Origin: Prochilodus magdalenae
Taxonomy: Eukaryota > Chordata > Actinopteri > Characiformes > Prochilodontidae
Direction of reading: 5' to 3'
DNA: 64,000 nt
Assembly (NCBI GenBank): GCA_024036415.1
Contig: JAMWET010006788.1
Location: forward strand, 65,001-129,000
The notes under the pieces are model-generated. The model was not told the DNA's origin, did no database searches, and saw nothing but the letters and a program-made list of their open reading frames with translations. Position numbers and translations under genes: made by a program. Each line of letters begins with the position of its first letter. The stretch's first letter is position 1. Shown here piece after piece: positions 1 through 13,621 of the stretch.

Positions 1-35
1 ACAATCATCTGATTTATCCGCTTGTGGGGGTCTGA

Positions 36-663
36 CACTCAATGTCAAAAAAATAGGTGCATCCAGAAAGACTCCGCCGACAGGCATGAAACCTGGTGGG
101 TAGGTTTGACACCAGGAGACATGCAGATGATTAAATTTTCACGCTCGGCTGCGCATGTGACATGGACCTTACCACTGTACCTGACCGACCCAACAGCCAC
201 GATTGCAGACATTCAGCGAGCAGTGATGCCTCCATAAGTCATCCTGTTAGTGCAACATTGGCAGGACTACAGACCATTATAACGATTGTCCCTAACACCA
301 CATCAGCCTTACCAAAGACTGCAGTCTTGGTGGAGACGACCAACGAATATCACACATCGAGAAGGCCGGTTGTCATTCTACCTCCACCCCACTGCACAAT
401 CTGCAGGAACTGTTTGGGAATATTCAAACTACATGGGATGGATTATCTCCATGCTGAGATGTCTGGCATATTGCGTTAGCAAACATGGCGGCCCGACGCC
501 ATACTGAGAGACACTACTTCTGTATGTGTAGCTCAATAAATATGGATCATATCAGTCTGAATTTATCATCAGTTATTGATCCTGGTAACCTTTATCTGTT
601 TTCCCAGTTACACTTCTGTCCAACACTTCTTTCTGGATGCAACTATTCTTTTGATGATGATGG
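36..663 (+). mobile_element. Tc1-like relic, family A copy 1
   Basis: Starts near CACTCAATGTCAAAA and ends near TTCTGGATGCAACTATTC, a degraded terminal inverted repeat of the CATCATCAAAAGAACAGTTG type. Inside are transposase scraps (ATIADIQRAVMP; GTVWEYS; KHGGPTPY) broken by stops. Six copies of this family are in the window. Confidence 0.6.
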
Positions 664-1700
664 TATTATTGTTATTTTTATTGTTAATATTTCAACATTT
701 CAAACTGCACTAAAGTGACTGAAGAGAGACAAAACAGACAGTGCATACGCATTTCTGTCATACAAATCTATTCTATCGACATTCCTGAGAGAAAAAAAAA
801 CATGTAGTTCAACTGAGGGACCTCAGAAATATCATTTAATGATGAGTGTGAAAAGGGGTTAGCAGCTTTGACACGTTTAACGTTGCGTCTGTGCCTCGGA
901 TTGTATCCGATTTTTCCTGCCTCATGATGGCCTGCTTTCCTGGCATCGATGCTTCTTTGATCCTCATGTTGAGAGACAACAGCATGTTATATACTGGACT
1001 AGAATCCCTCGGTGGAGCAGTGACTGCTTTAACAAGCTGCTTCCTGTGCACTGGCGTAGGATAGCTTTACTTTCAGAGATTCAGAGCTCTCTGATTGTCT
1101 CCGTGACTCGGTTCAGTATTTCTGTACCTGATAATTTGACACATAATAGGCACCTTGGCCTGATTTAGGATAGATAGAGGATAGAGAGTGACCCACTTCC
1201 CTGGCAAATGCTGGTCATCCCTGTGACTCTTGGTAATTAGGCCCTTAGGTATCCATCATACTGCCTGTGTCCCTCAGTGAAAGCTATAAATGGAGGAAAG
1301 CCGTGTATTTTTAAAGTGCTTTGTCTGGGAGAGATACATTTATTAAAGTCTTGGAGAAGAGGATGGTAGCAGTATGGGACCTGAGTGAGTCATTATTTGT
1401 GAGCTAGTGCTCTTCAGACTCTCGTGGGAGGCTCCCTGCATGCTTGGAATGGTTTCGTAAGGTGTTTTGGCGGCATTAAAGGAACTCGCCAGTGCTTTGT
1501 TACTTATGGCTGATCACATTTGCGCTCGTAAAAACGTCAACATAACTAAAAGGTCATTTTCCTGAGTTCTGTTGTTTTGTCGAGCGGCAGTGCAGGAAGA
1601 GGATACCTTTAAGCCATTTGTTTGTGTCAGCTCCATTTGTTTTTCCTGAAGGCCAGGTTCTTTTTGGATTCTTCTTGGATGTCTTATCCAATTAAGACTC
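664..1700. other. Noncoding, no feature seen
   Basis: Mixed-composition DNA with no conserved frame, no clear repeat and no exon fitting the ankyrin region of ANKS1. Confidence 0.5.
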
Positions 1701-1701
1701 T

Positions 1702-3161
<1,460 letters not shown>

Positions 3162-3843
3162 TGTGTCATGTGTCTGTGTGTGGTGTGTGTGTATTTTTAT
3201 ATATGTATGTATGTGTGTGTATATATATATATATATATCTTACAAACAAAGATTGAGAAAACAGATCGTAAGGATTACTAACCCACAACTTACCTCCTCC
3301 TGTTCGCTCTGATGTTATATCATGGTATTTGTCTGTACGACAGGCCGAAGGGTTTTATTGGACACAAAAATCGAAATAAAACAGTCTGATAGCCCAATGA
3401 CGTTCACCTTGGGAATGTGCATCCGTGCATTTGGAGACCAGAGCCTCTGAAGGAGCAGTGAAGGGTGGATTTGTTCTGCTGTTGAGTTCAGATATCATCA
3501 AATACTGTCAAATACAATAAATGGGAGGCATCGTTAGCTTACTGCCAACGTTGGAAACCCAAAAAAGCGTTAGTGTTCTCATTGCAGATTTAATTTTGAT
3601 AAGTAGAAGCTGCTTATAAAGTGACGTTTGCAACATTACATTCTAATATATTACAGTATTTATATTACATTTGGACAAGAAAATTAAAAAATAATAAAAT
3701 GATGCAATAGGTAAACGTGCCTAGCAGCTCCTGTACTGGGGTGCCCAATTTTTTTGGGCTTTGGTTGCTATGCTGCAAAGTTGGAGCGGATCGAGGACCA
3801 AAAAATAAAAATGCATTTTAGTCAATTGTACTGTTTGGTAAAG
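3162..3843. other. GT/TA microsatellite and noncoding DNA
   Basis: A (GT)n-(TA)n run at about 3172-3238, then AT-rich DNA without a conserved frame. Confidence 0.5.
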
Positions 3844-4075
3844 ATATCGTCGCTGTCCAATGAAAAACATGTATCTCCATTTTTGTCCATTTTGACTTTT
3901 AGGCATCATTTGAACACAGCAGCTCTGGTTTACACTTTGTGGGATTTGCATGATAAATGGACCAATTGAAATGGTCCAAAAGTGCTTGGTAAGACGTCTG
4001 GTTCCATTGACTTACATTAAAATTGAATGAGATTTTTGGCCTCTCCTGTAAAGTTGGAGATACCAGCGACGATAT
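3844..4075 (+). mobile_element. Small TIR element, family B copy 1
   Basis: Begins ATATCGTCGCTGTCCAATG and ends CCAGCGACGATAT. About 230 bp with no coding capacity; flanking TA fits Tc1/mariner-type integration. Shared internal phrase GTATCTCCATTTTTGTCCAT. Confidence 0.75.
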
Positions 4076-5289
4076 GTTTGTTGTCTGGTTGGAGGCTATA
4101 GGGTAACTTTCTGGCAGAAATCACGAGCCAACTTTTTGCAAGTGGGCCACAGTTCGGACAGCCCTGCTGTAACCAAACTACATATACTGGTAGAATTTAT
4201 TTAATATGATTAATTTTATCCATAAATTGCACTGTTTATAGAAAACGTGTGTACTATATTTGAAGTCGCTGCTCTTTTTACAGACGCCATGATTTTTTAC
4301 TTGTGCCTGCAGCTCAGTGACGTGTACCTCCAAGTTTCTGATCGTACAGCACTTAGAATGCATGCAACACCTTCATTAAACTCAACTCGGTGAGTGGCAG
4401 TAAAGCCGTAGGGTCGGCACAACACAATATTCCTTTAACTCCCAGCTGCGATGATGTAATCAGATAGGAGACATCGTTCGCGTCCCCGTTGCCAGCATCT
4501 CTTAACTCGTGCAATTACAAAGCTGTGTCAATAGCGAATTTGTTGCACAGCAAGCAGAGCGAATGCGTGTTGCACAGGTGTTTACCTCAGATGGTGCTAC
4601 CTCCTCTGGAGTTTTGAACCACTTCAAAAAGATGTCCCCGTTAATCAGCACGCTGCGCTGATATCATCTCAGGCAGGGACCCGTGCTTATGAGGTTGTGA
4701 GTAATGTTCAGGCAGGCTGACAGCGCATGTGATTGCACTCCTCCCTGATGTATTTCCATAATGCCCTGCATGCATGCACATTCATCGATGTGTAACGCTG
4801 CCGAATTAGAATATTTCACGACGCCTTCCGTGGCATATCGGGAGCGCATACGCCGCCACAGAAATGTATGATAATGGTTCAAAACGCGAGAGTGCACATT
4901 TTTAACAATATGAAAATCCCCGTGCTTGGAAAGACTCAGATGTTGGCATTTTCCGCTATGAAGGTGGGTTTGAGGAGGATTATGCTAGTACGCAGTGCGT
5001 TTCGCTGACTTAACATTTAACATGCAGCCCCAAACCCCACTCCCTCCCTCCCTCCCCACATACCCTCACCGGTACAGTGACATATTCATGGATGTAATTC
5101 CTCTGATAATTTACTGTGGTATATGACTTGGCTGTGATTTAATTTTTCATAGAGTGCATCAGCTCTGGAAGCACTTAAGAGTGCAAAGGGGAGGGGGAGG
5201 AGAAAAGAAGAACCTACACGTTTCTCTTCCCCCTCCACCCCGTTTTCTCTCATCCTCTGACTGGTCCTGGCACGGCGGGTTTGTGATTT
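4076..5289. other. Noncoding, no feature seen
   Basis: No conserved frame. CCCTCCCTCCCTCC near 5040 marks the shift to the GC-rich stretch. Confidence 0.4.
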
Positions 5290-6300
5290 GGGTTTGTCTC
5301 TCTCTCTCACGCTCTCTCTCTTTCCTGCTCCTGCCTCTGATGATGTCCTTTCTGCACCAGCAAGATCAGAGAGCCTGTGTGCAATTTTAATCAGTGTGGT
5401 GAGAGAGAGGGGGGTAAAGGGAGAGAGAGTAAAAGAGAGAGGGAGAGTGAGAGAGAGAGAGACTGGATTGATCGTGGTAGAGAGAGAAAGAAAGAGGGGA
5501 ATGAGAGTGAGAGAGAGAGAGAGAGAGAGACAGTGAAAAGAAGGGAGGGAGGGGGGGTGAGATAGAGGGGAGGAACAGAACCGCGGTTTACGCTGTGCAG
5601 AGGCACACAGCATCAGACAGCATATGGCAGCCCTGCAGTGCTCGCAGACCAGAGCGCGTCTCTCTCAATGAGAGAGCGGGCAAGGGGGCGTGAGGAGAGG
5701 AACCGGTCGCAAAAAAAGGGGGGCAAAAAAGGAAAAGGGGCCAGCGTGAATGGATGCATGAATGGGATTAGGATGCGGGCGTCTGCGCGGCACGGGATTG
5801 ATGACTGCAGCCGAGGAAGGAAGGAGCCGCCGGTGGCTTTCAGGAGGAGGAGTGTATCATCTGGATGTTTTCGTTTTGTGAGTGGTGATTGCGGCCGCCG
5901 CTGCGACTGAGCGCGCCCAGAATTGGGGATATGCAGCAGAGCCTCAGGAAGGTCCGCCACGGGCAAGGAGAGACCTCAGAGCGCAACCGGACCGCAGGGC
6001 AAGAGAAGGAACCGCCTGCAGGGCTTTCCAATGGAGATATCAAGCGTACCTGCCTTCTGCTGGATCAAAGGTCGCCCCTGCTCGCTTTGATGATGATGCT
6101 CTCCGCTCTGGCATGCTAGACCACCGGAGTGCATTTGAGCCAAGAAGGACCAGTAGTCCTCGGATTAGGGCGAGCAGAAACGAGTCGTCATCAGGGGCCG
6201 GTTGATTCGGCAGCGGCCACACTTGCGCGCCGCTGATGGATTGAGGGATTCTGAATCAACTGTAGGGCAGGAGGGATAATGTGGACTTGGTAAATGTGAC
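5290..6300 (+). promoter_or_regulatory. Candidate CpG-rich promoter/5' UTR for short anks1a
   Basis: A CT-rich run at 5290-5326, a GA-rich run at 5400-5560, then a GC- and CpG-rich block from about 5580 to 6240 that includes a NotI-like GCGGCCGC near 5890. The rest of the upstream DNA is AT-rich. It lies 0.7-1.6 kb before the short-isoform ATG with no coding exon between. No TATA box is evident. The promoter role is inferred from composition and position only. Confidence 0.4.
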
Positions 6301-6943
6301 ATGCATTTCATTTCATGAGCAGAGGTGATTCAAGGAGTGTGTTTTTTTTTGTCTCAGTTGGCACTGTTGCTCAATCACAGCACTGGCCCAGTGAGTTCTG
6401 GAGTGTGACAGTCAAAGGGTCTGCAAAGGTACTACATAAGCAAATAGTTCGAGGCATTTTGAGAAGTCCCTTTTCTGCTGTCCGTCTTGAGGGTCACCAG
6501 CTAGGCTAGACTGAGCTTCACAATGCAAAGTGTGAAATGAAAAGAACACATGTATATCAGGGAGATTGCTGCTTCTTTGTATCCTACGGTGGAGGTGAAG
6601 ATCTTGTGGCGCCGAAGTTCCCTGAGAACTTTCTGATCTTCCAGCCCTGAGTAGTTTCCATTCGAAACTGAGGGAGCACGATTGTACTCCGCTATCTTCC
6701 TCTCTTTTCGAAGGACAATGCCAAGTTGTCCTTCTCCACTGGACTCGCTTACTTGAAGCCGCTCTTCGAAAAGGACTACCTGCCGACCTCTACCTCTGCC
6801 CTTGGCCTGGCAGCGAGGGCTCCTGGTGGCTCGCTCACCACTCTTGTCGTCTGTGTGTGTGGTGGGCCCCTGCTGCTGGTGGCCCCCTCGTCCAAGCCTG
6901 GACGCTGCCTTGCTGCTGCTGCCCTTGGCTCTGCTGGCCAAAG
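6301..6943 (+). other. Presumed 5' UTR of the short anks1a transcript
   Basis: No acceptor is required between here and the ATG if transcription starts upstream. A short upstream frame (ATG 6726) ends with a TGA at 6945-6947 that overlaps the main start as ATGA. It could dampen translation if this stretch is in the mRNA. Confidence 0.35.
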
Positions 6944-7150
6944 ATGATGTGGCAGTGCCACATCTCGGCCTCTGAGTGCCGCTGCTACCGGCTCAATGGC
7001 TTCTCACTGCTCAAACGCCTCCCTCTGTCGGCAGATGCAGCAGGGAGCCGGGTGCTGGAGCAGTCGGTGGGAGAGTGGCTGGAGCATGTGGGCTTCCCTC
7101 AGTACGAGAGCAAGCTGCTGCTCAACGGATTCGACGACCTGCGCTTCATG
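6944..7150 (+). CDS. anks1a: anks1a short-form first coding exon (start of SAM1)
   Basis: Residues 1-69. It starts at the first of two adjacent ATG codons (MMWQCHIS, matching the known short-isoform start) and runs to a GTGAGT donor at 7151. The 3' half encodes the start of SAM1 ([20 protein letters not shown]). An in-frame ATG at 6857 would add 29 residues rich in Cys, Trp and Pro that do not resemble the family, so 6944 is preferred. No acceptor is needed before the ATG if this is a true first exon. Confidence 0.88.
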
Positions 7151-10100
7151 GTGAGTCGACTTTTGTGCCCCTATTACGATTCAGGCAACCTGGAAAACTG
7201 GAGCCACCATTTGTCATTTCTACAAAACAAGCTGGTCAGAAGCTGTTGCTAAGCCAACGCAGAACTTCGTATGTTAGGTACAGTGTCCTGGACATTGGTT
7301 AATAAGGTTCTAGGATTGAATTGTAACTTGTTAGTCTAGGATTAAGTTTAGGCTGGGTCTAAAAGTATGCTCAAAAGTGTCCAAACATATGCTCTATAAA
7401 AAATAAAAAAAAACCCAAAAGGTTTTGATAGGGAGATGGCCCAACTTACCAACTGTCTCTTTAACATCACGGATCATAAAGAGGACGGATGCATAACTTG
7501 GCCATTTAAGCCAAGCTCATTAACGACACCTCCTCCTAAAATATGTACCAGCCCTTAACCACTTCACAGAACATATTTTTACTGCTGCAGCATTTAACGA
7601 TCCTTCTATCCAAACGTCTATATATTTCTATTAATTACACTGCTGCCTGTATTTTAACACCTGTATCAGCAATTGGCACATCCAATTCTGTAGTTAGAAG
7701 GCGTGTCTGGATACTTTTCGACAGCCCAGGTATTTCTTGGCCTAGGTTTGGAATGTCCAGAGACTATTTCCTAATAATAATACTTCCCATGCCACTCACT
7801 GTAGGTGTTTCAGATGATCACGAAATGGTTTAAAATGGATGAACACTGAACTTCAATGCATGTGTGCAGGGTAGCAATGTAATGGAAGATGAAGACCTTA
7901 GGGAAATTGGCATCACAGATCCGGGGCATCGGAAGAAAATTCTTCACGCAGCGAAGAGCCTACCGAAGGTGCTGTATTATCACCAACATTTCAGAGACCA
8001 GTGGTGTACAGTAGCTCATGAAGTGTAATGTGTTAGTGTACTGTAAGTAGTGTGTCGGTGTACAGTAACTCAGTTAGTGTAATGCGTTAGTGTGCTGTAA
8101 GTAGCGTGTTGGTGTGCAGTAACTCAGTTAGTAAGTCAATGCGGTTAGTAGTGGCTCAGTTAAGTAGCGTGTTGGTGTACAGTAACTCAGTAAGTGTAAT
8201 GTGTTAGTGTGCTGTAGGTAGCGTGTCGGTGTACAGTAACTCAGTAAGTGTAATGTGTTAGTGTGCTGTAAGTAGCGTGTTGGTGTGCAGTAACTCAGTT
8301 AGTGTAATGCGTTAGTGTGCTGTAAGTAGTGTGTCGGTGTACAGTAACTCAGTAAGTGTAATGTGTTAGTGTACTGTAAGAAGTGTGTTGGTGTACAGGT
8401 AAGTAAGTGTAATGCGTGTGGTAAGTAGTGTTTCCGTAAGTCAGTAAGTGTAATGTGTTAGTGTGCTGTAAGTAGTGTGTCGGTGTACAGTAAAAACTCA
8501 GTAAGTGTAATGCGTTAGTGTGCTGTAAGTAGTGTGTCGGTGTACAGTAACTCATGTAAGTGTAATGCGTTAGTGTGCTGTAAGTAGTGTGGCGGTGTAC
8601 AGTAATCAGTAACAGTAATCGTGTTACTGTCAGTAAGTAGTGTGTGGGTGTACAGTGCGTTAGTGTACTGTAAGTAGTGTGTTGGTGTACAGTAACTCAG
8701 TAAGTGTAATGTGTTAGTGTACTGTAAGTAGCGTGTTGGTGTGCAGTAACTCAGTTAGTGTAAAGCGTTAGTGTACTGTAAGTAGCGTGTTGGTGTGCAG
8801 TAACTCAGTGTAATGCGTTAGTGTACTGTAAGTAGCGTGTTGGTGTGCAGTAACTCAGTTAGTGTAATGCGTTAGTGTGCTGTAAGTAGCGTGTTGGTGT
8901 ACAGTAACTCAGTAAGTGTAATGTGTTAGTGTGCTGTAAGTAGCGTGTTGGTGTATAGTAACTCAGTAAGTGTAATGTGTTAGTGTACTGTAAGTAGTGT
9001 GTTGGTGTACAGTAACTCAGTAAGTGTAATGCGTTAGTGTGCTGTAAGTAGTGTGTTGGTGTACAGTAACTCAGTAAGTGTAATGCGTTAGTGTACTGTT
9101 AGTAGTGTGTTGGTGTACAGTAACTCAGTAAGTGTAATGCGTTAGTGTACTGTAAGTAGCGTGTTGGTGTACAGTAACTCAGTAAGTGTAATGCGTTAGT
9201 GTGCTGTAAGTAGCGTGTTGGTGTACAGTAACTCAGTAAGTGTAATGCGTTAGTGTGCTGTAAGTAGTATGTTGGTGTACAGTAACTCAGTAAGTGTAAT
9301 GCGTTAATGTACTGTAAGTAGCGTGTTGGTGTACAGTAACTCAGTAAGTGTAATGCGTTAGTCTACTGTAAGTAGTGTGTTGGTGTACAGTAACTCAGTA
9401 AGTGTAATGCGTTAGTGTACTGTAAGTAGTGTGTTGGTGTACAGTAACTCAGTAAGTGTAATGTGTTAGTGTGCTGTAAGTAGTGTGTTGGTGTACAGTA
9501 ACTCAGTAAGTGTAATGCGTTAGTGTACTGTAAGTAGCGTGTTGGTGTACAGTAACTCAGTAAGTGTAATGCGTTAGTGTGCTGTAAGTAGCGTGTTGGT
9601 GTACAGTAACTCAGTAAGTGTAATGCGTTAGTGTGCTGTAAGTAGTATGTTGGTGTACAGTAACTCAGTAAGTGTAATGCGTTAATGTACTGTAAGTAGT
9701 GTGTTGGTGTACAGTAACTCAGTCAAAAGCTGTAAAATCCCACGTTCTGAAAGAGCTCTAGATGGATGTATGTAAACACAGTAAGTGTTAAATCAACACT
9801 GGGGATTTTACTGTGTAGCTGTACCTAAAAATGGACACCTGAACTGAAGAATTGTTGATTATGTGTTAAGGTTCTAGATTCTAAGTTCCTGTGCAAGCTG
9901 TGCTTTACTCCGTCTATAGGTCAAAGCCCTGGGATGCGATGGCAGTACCTCACTAGCGTCCTGGCTGGAGAACTTAGGTCTTGGGGAGTATCTCCACAAC
10001 TTCCTGTCCAGTGGCTACCGCACCCTGGAGTGTGTGAAGAACCTGTGGGAGCTGGAGATTGTCAATGTAATCATCTCTTCTGGATTCTCTTTGAATAGCA

Positions 10101-13100
10101 ACCATGACAGACTTAGAGTTCACAGAGACTGCAGGGGGGTATTTAGGGTGCTTTCACACCTCCCCTTTTTGATGCGGACCTATTGACCCATACTCACTGT
10201 GCACTAAACAAATGGGCTATGGTCTGCCAAAAATCTTAGGTCTTGGGCCGCTTCCAAGTGGACCCGGGATCAGTTTTCTGCTGGCAGGAACACGTTATGG
10301 CAAAAGACTGAATTAATCAGAGCATCCACATAATCTGCCCTTTTAACCATTCAACTTCACTGATACCTATAATGCTGTTGCCTCTTGAACTGTGACTAGT
10401 CAGATGTGGAAACAGGCAGACCTGCAGTAAGCCCCTGATTTTGCTGAATTGACATATTTTATATGAATTCATATTTTTATGTGAATTTATTATTTATATT
10501 TTTTATAGGATTTTTTTATGAATTTCATATGAACATACTTTTGATAGTTGGACCCTGTTCATTTAAACGGACTCGTAGTTAAGCCAGGGAGAAAGGCTTT
10601 GGGGGGGTTTTTTTGGCTTTAATTGTAAAAAAAAAACGAGTTTTACGAGTTTTAAGATTTTAGGTCCACAAAAATAAGTTGCCCCTAATAGAGGCAACTC
10701 AACAGAAGCAACTCAAAGTGAAGTTCCTGACCAATCAGTCAAATTGTTGACCAACCAGTGGACACCCATGTGTATAATTTAGTGCATGGTTTCTCAACCT
10801 GTGTGCCATGGACCACCAGTGGGCCACAAAGCACCCTTTAGTGGTCTGTGGGCCTGTACTTAAGTGGAGGTAGTAGTTTGTAGTGGGCTGGAAACATCAT
10901 ATATAACCATACTAGTGTTATGTTCAGTATAGTAATCCAAATATATGTATATTAATGTACACATACAAATAAAAACTTCATAGAAACAGCAGGCTAGTTA
11001 AACATCTTCAGTTTGAGATGACATAGCCGCTGGCTAGCCACTAATGGAGAGGTTTCATGGGGTGCTTTCACAGCTTCCTTGTTTGATCGCGTACATCATA
11101 TATTTTTTTTTATTCAGATTTTTTTGATATTTGAAAAGATTTTAGATTTCTCATGGGCTGCTATGCTCTGTAGTTATTAGCAGGTGCGCCTTGGGGCAGA
11201 AAAGGTCGATGACCCCTAAAGAGCACTTTATATGAAACCCCCAGAACCAAATGAACCAAAAACACAAAAGCCAAAGCTCTGGTGCAGACTTACAAACCAG
11301 CCTCTGCTCCTTACCTTGACCACAGGTATATGGTTAAAGTGCTTATCTGTGTATCTTATGAATGTCTAGATAAGAGACCTTCATGGTAGATTCCTCTATG
11401 AGGATGAATAATCTTTGCCATGGCCTGATTTACAGTATGTTCTGTCTGTGTAGGTGTTGAAAATTGGCCCACTGGGCCACAGGAAGAGAATCATTGCCTC
11501 CATAGCGGAGCGACCGTATGAGGAGGCACCTTCGAAGTCCAATCGCTTTGCCCAGCTCAAGGTAATGGACATGCTGCATTTCATATCATCACTGTCAAAA
11601 GAAACCTAATATATCAACGACTTTATGAGAAAATAAGATGGTTAGACCGTTCTAATACAGATTCCCTAACATTTATGAGAAGCCAAAACCAAAAAACAAA
11701 ATAAAAGAAAATAATATAATATAATAAAATCATTACAGCATTCAGGCTACAGTTACAAGCTATTCAGTACTAAAGAATTCAACATCCTGGACTGCAGGGC
11801 GCAGATGGTTATTTAAGGAAATCAATTCACAATGTTTTAGTTATACAGCGTTTTGCACTTGTGCATCATAGATTTAATGGCTTATCATTTTGAAAACTGA
11901 GGATTTTAGAGTGCTTCTATTGTTTTGCTCTATTCTGTACATCTACTCTGGATGTAGCAATCTATCGCTCTCTATATTGATGCATTGATTAAATAGCAAA
12001 CAGTCTAGTGTCATTGATGTGCTGCATAAACATTGACATGCTTAATTTCACCCCTGTTCAACATTATCCGCTTGATTACTCTCTGTTCCCCATGCACCGT
12101 AGGTAGCAGTGTATGCTTGTTGAAGTTGGCAAAAATAAAGCCTTGCTTGCATGCTTGTGTTCATGCCAGTCGCCCAAGCAGTAACACAGAAGACAAACTT
12201 TCCCCAGTTAGTAACAAATCAGGCATGTAGACATTTTGGTTTAGAGAAAAAGGACAGACTGTCCTTCGCCATTTGTAAGGAATGTAAGTGTGAATTAAGA
12301 TACTCAGGTTGTCAGCTCACCTACATTTCATCATGTTACAGCGTGTGGGAAGAGGTGGGTTCTCCAAAGAACAGGTTTGTAAATCTGGTCCATAAAACAG
12401 CATCACTGAATACAGCATACAAAACAAAGGGGGAGCTGGCACTCAGGCTCTCGGCTCTCGCTGCTGGCTGGCTAGGCTGTCTGTACTGGAAAGTCTGTTC
12501 ACTCGGTGGCCATCTTTGCCTTAATAATGCACAAATCTGTTCTCCACAACCAGAGGGGGCTTCCCCCGCTACCTTCACAGTATCCCCGAGCCCCCACTCA
12601 TGGCACAACCGGCTGATTGACTCTTTTATTGAAGGGCAGGACTTTCTCTGTAATCAGATACTATTTTGGGGGTTATGGTGATGAGGGGATTAAGGCAGGT
12701 GGCTTGTGCTGAGTGGTTTTATTAAGAGCCAAGTCTCCTTAGTCCAAGTCGAGGAATCACAGTTAAAACAGACAGGTGTCAGAACACAGGTAGACAGCAT
12801 CAGAGATGAATCTGTAATAGCACAAACCAAGATAAAGACACTGGGGTCAAAACCAAGGTACACAATCCCAAAGAAACATGGCTAGGAAGTCCGGTCAGAA
12901 AGGCTGAACAGGCAAAGGAGTATATATGGGAGTACTAGATCAGCTGCAGGTGTGTGAGAGAGGAGGAGAGTGGGTGAAGCCAGAGTGGACCCAGAACAGA
13001 ACCCCTATGCGGGCACAGGAGCGTTATGTTGCTAGGCTCGCACTGTTGAGCTCAACCCATCAAAATAAGAGTCTTAATAACAAAAGGCAGAGTAACTGCT

Positions 13101-13228
13101 ACTAGCAAAATAACTAAACTGAACTAACTCAGATATGATCAACTGCAGATCCCAGAAACAGTATTGAAAACCAAACCAAACGGAACCAAACCGTAATGGA
13201 TCGCTGGATCTATCTATCTATCTAACGG

Positions 13229-13296
<68 letters not shown>

Positions 13297-13553
13297 GTTC
13301 CATATTTACTCATATTTAACGCTGAATAGGTAATCATAATGTAACGAAGAGGATTCCTATCTGGGTGTCCTGAGAGTTTCTGTGTAAGGCTGGAGGTAGT
13401 AGCAGTTACGTAAATGATGTAGCACAGTAAGAACAGTTGGTCCCTTTAGATAATTCTCTGTAGATAATGTACGTTCTACTTCCGGCGCCAACGCGAGTGG
13501 CTGCCTGTTCCAGTAGCTCCGTCCACTTGAATTTCCCTCTGGGATCTATAAAG

Positions 13554-13621
<68 letters not shown>

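Noticed and set aside
5086..5613. Minus-strand 175-codon frame rich in Ser/Leu/Pro
   Set aside because: Produced by the GA/CT tract; no recognisable protein and no splice context.
5613..6222. Several overlapping frames in the CpG-rich block
   Set aside because: GC-rich DNA has few stops; none shows a domain or fits ANKS1 upstream exons.
6501..6941. Minus-strand 146-codon frame opposite the anks1a 5' region
   Set aside because: Low-complexity Arg/Gly/Ser composition, antisense to the presumed 5' UTR and exon, no homology recognised.
8349..8555. Minus-strand frame of repeating [12 protein letters not shown]
   Set aside because: Translation of the 54-bp minisatellite; unit length is a multiple of three, which keeps frames open by chance.
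8004..9724. CRISPR-like array
   Set aside because: Units are contiguous tandem copies without unique spacers, in a vertebrate intron.
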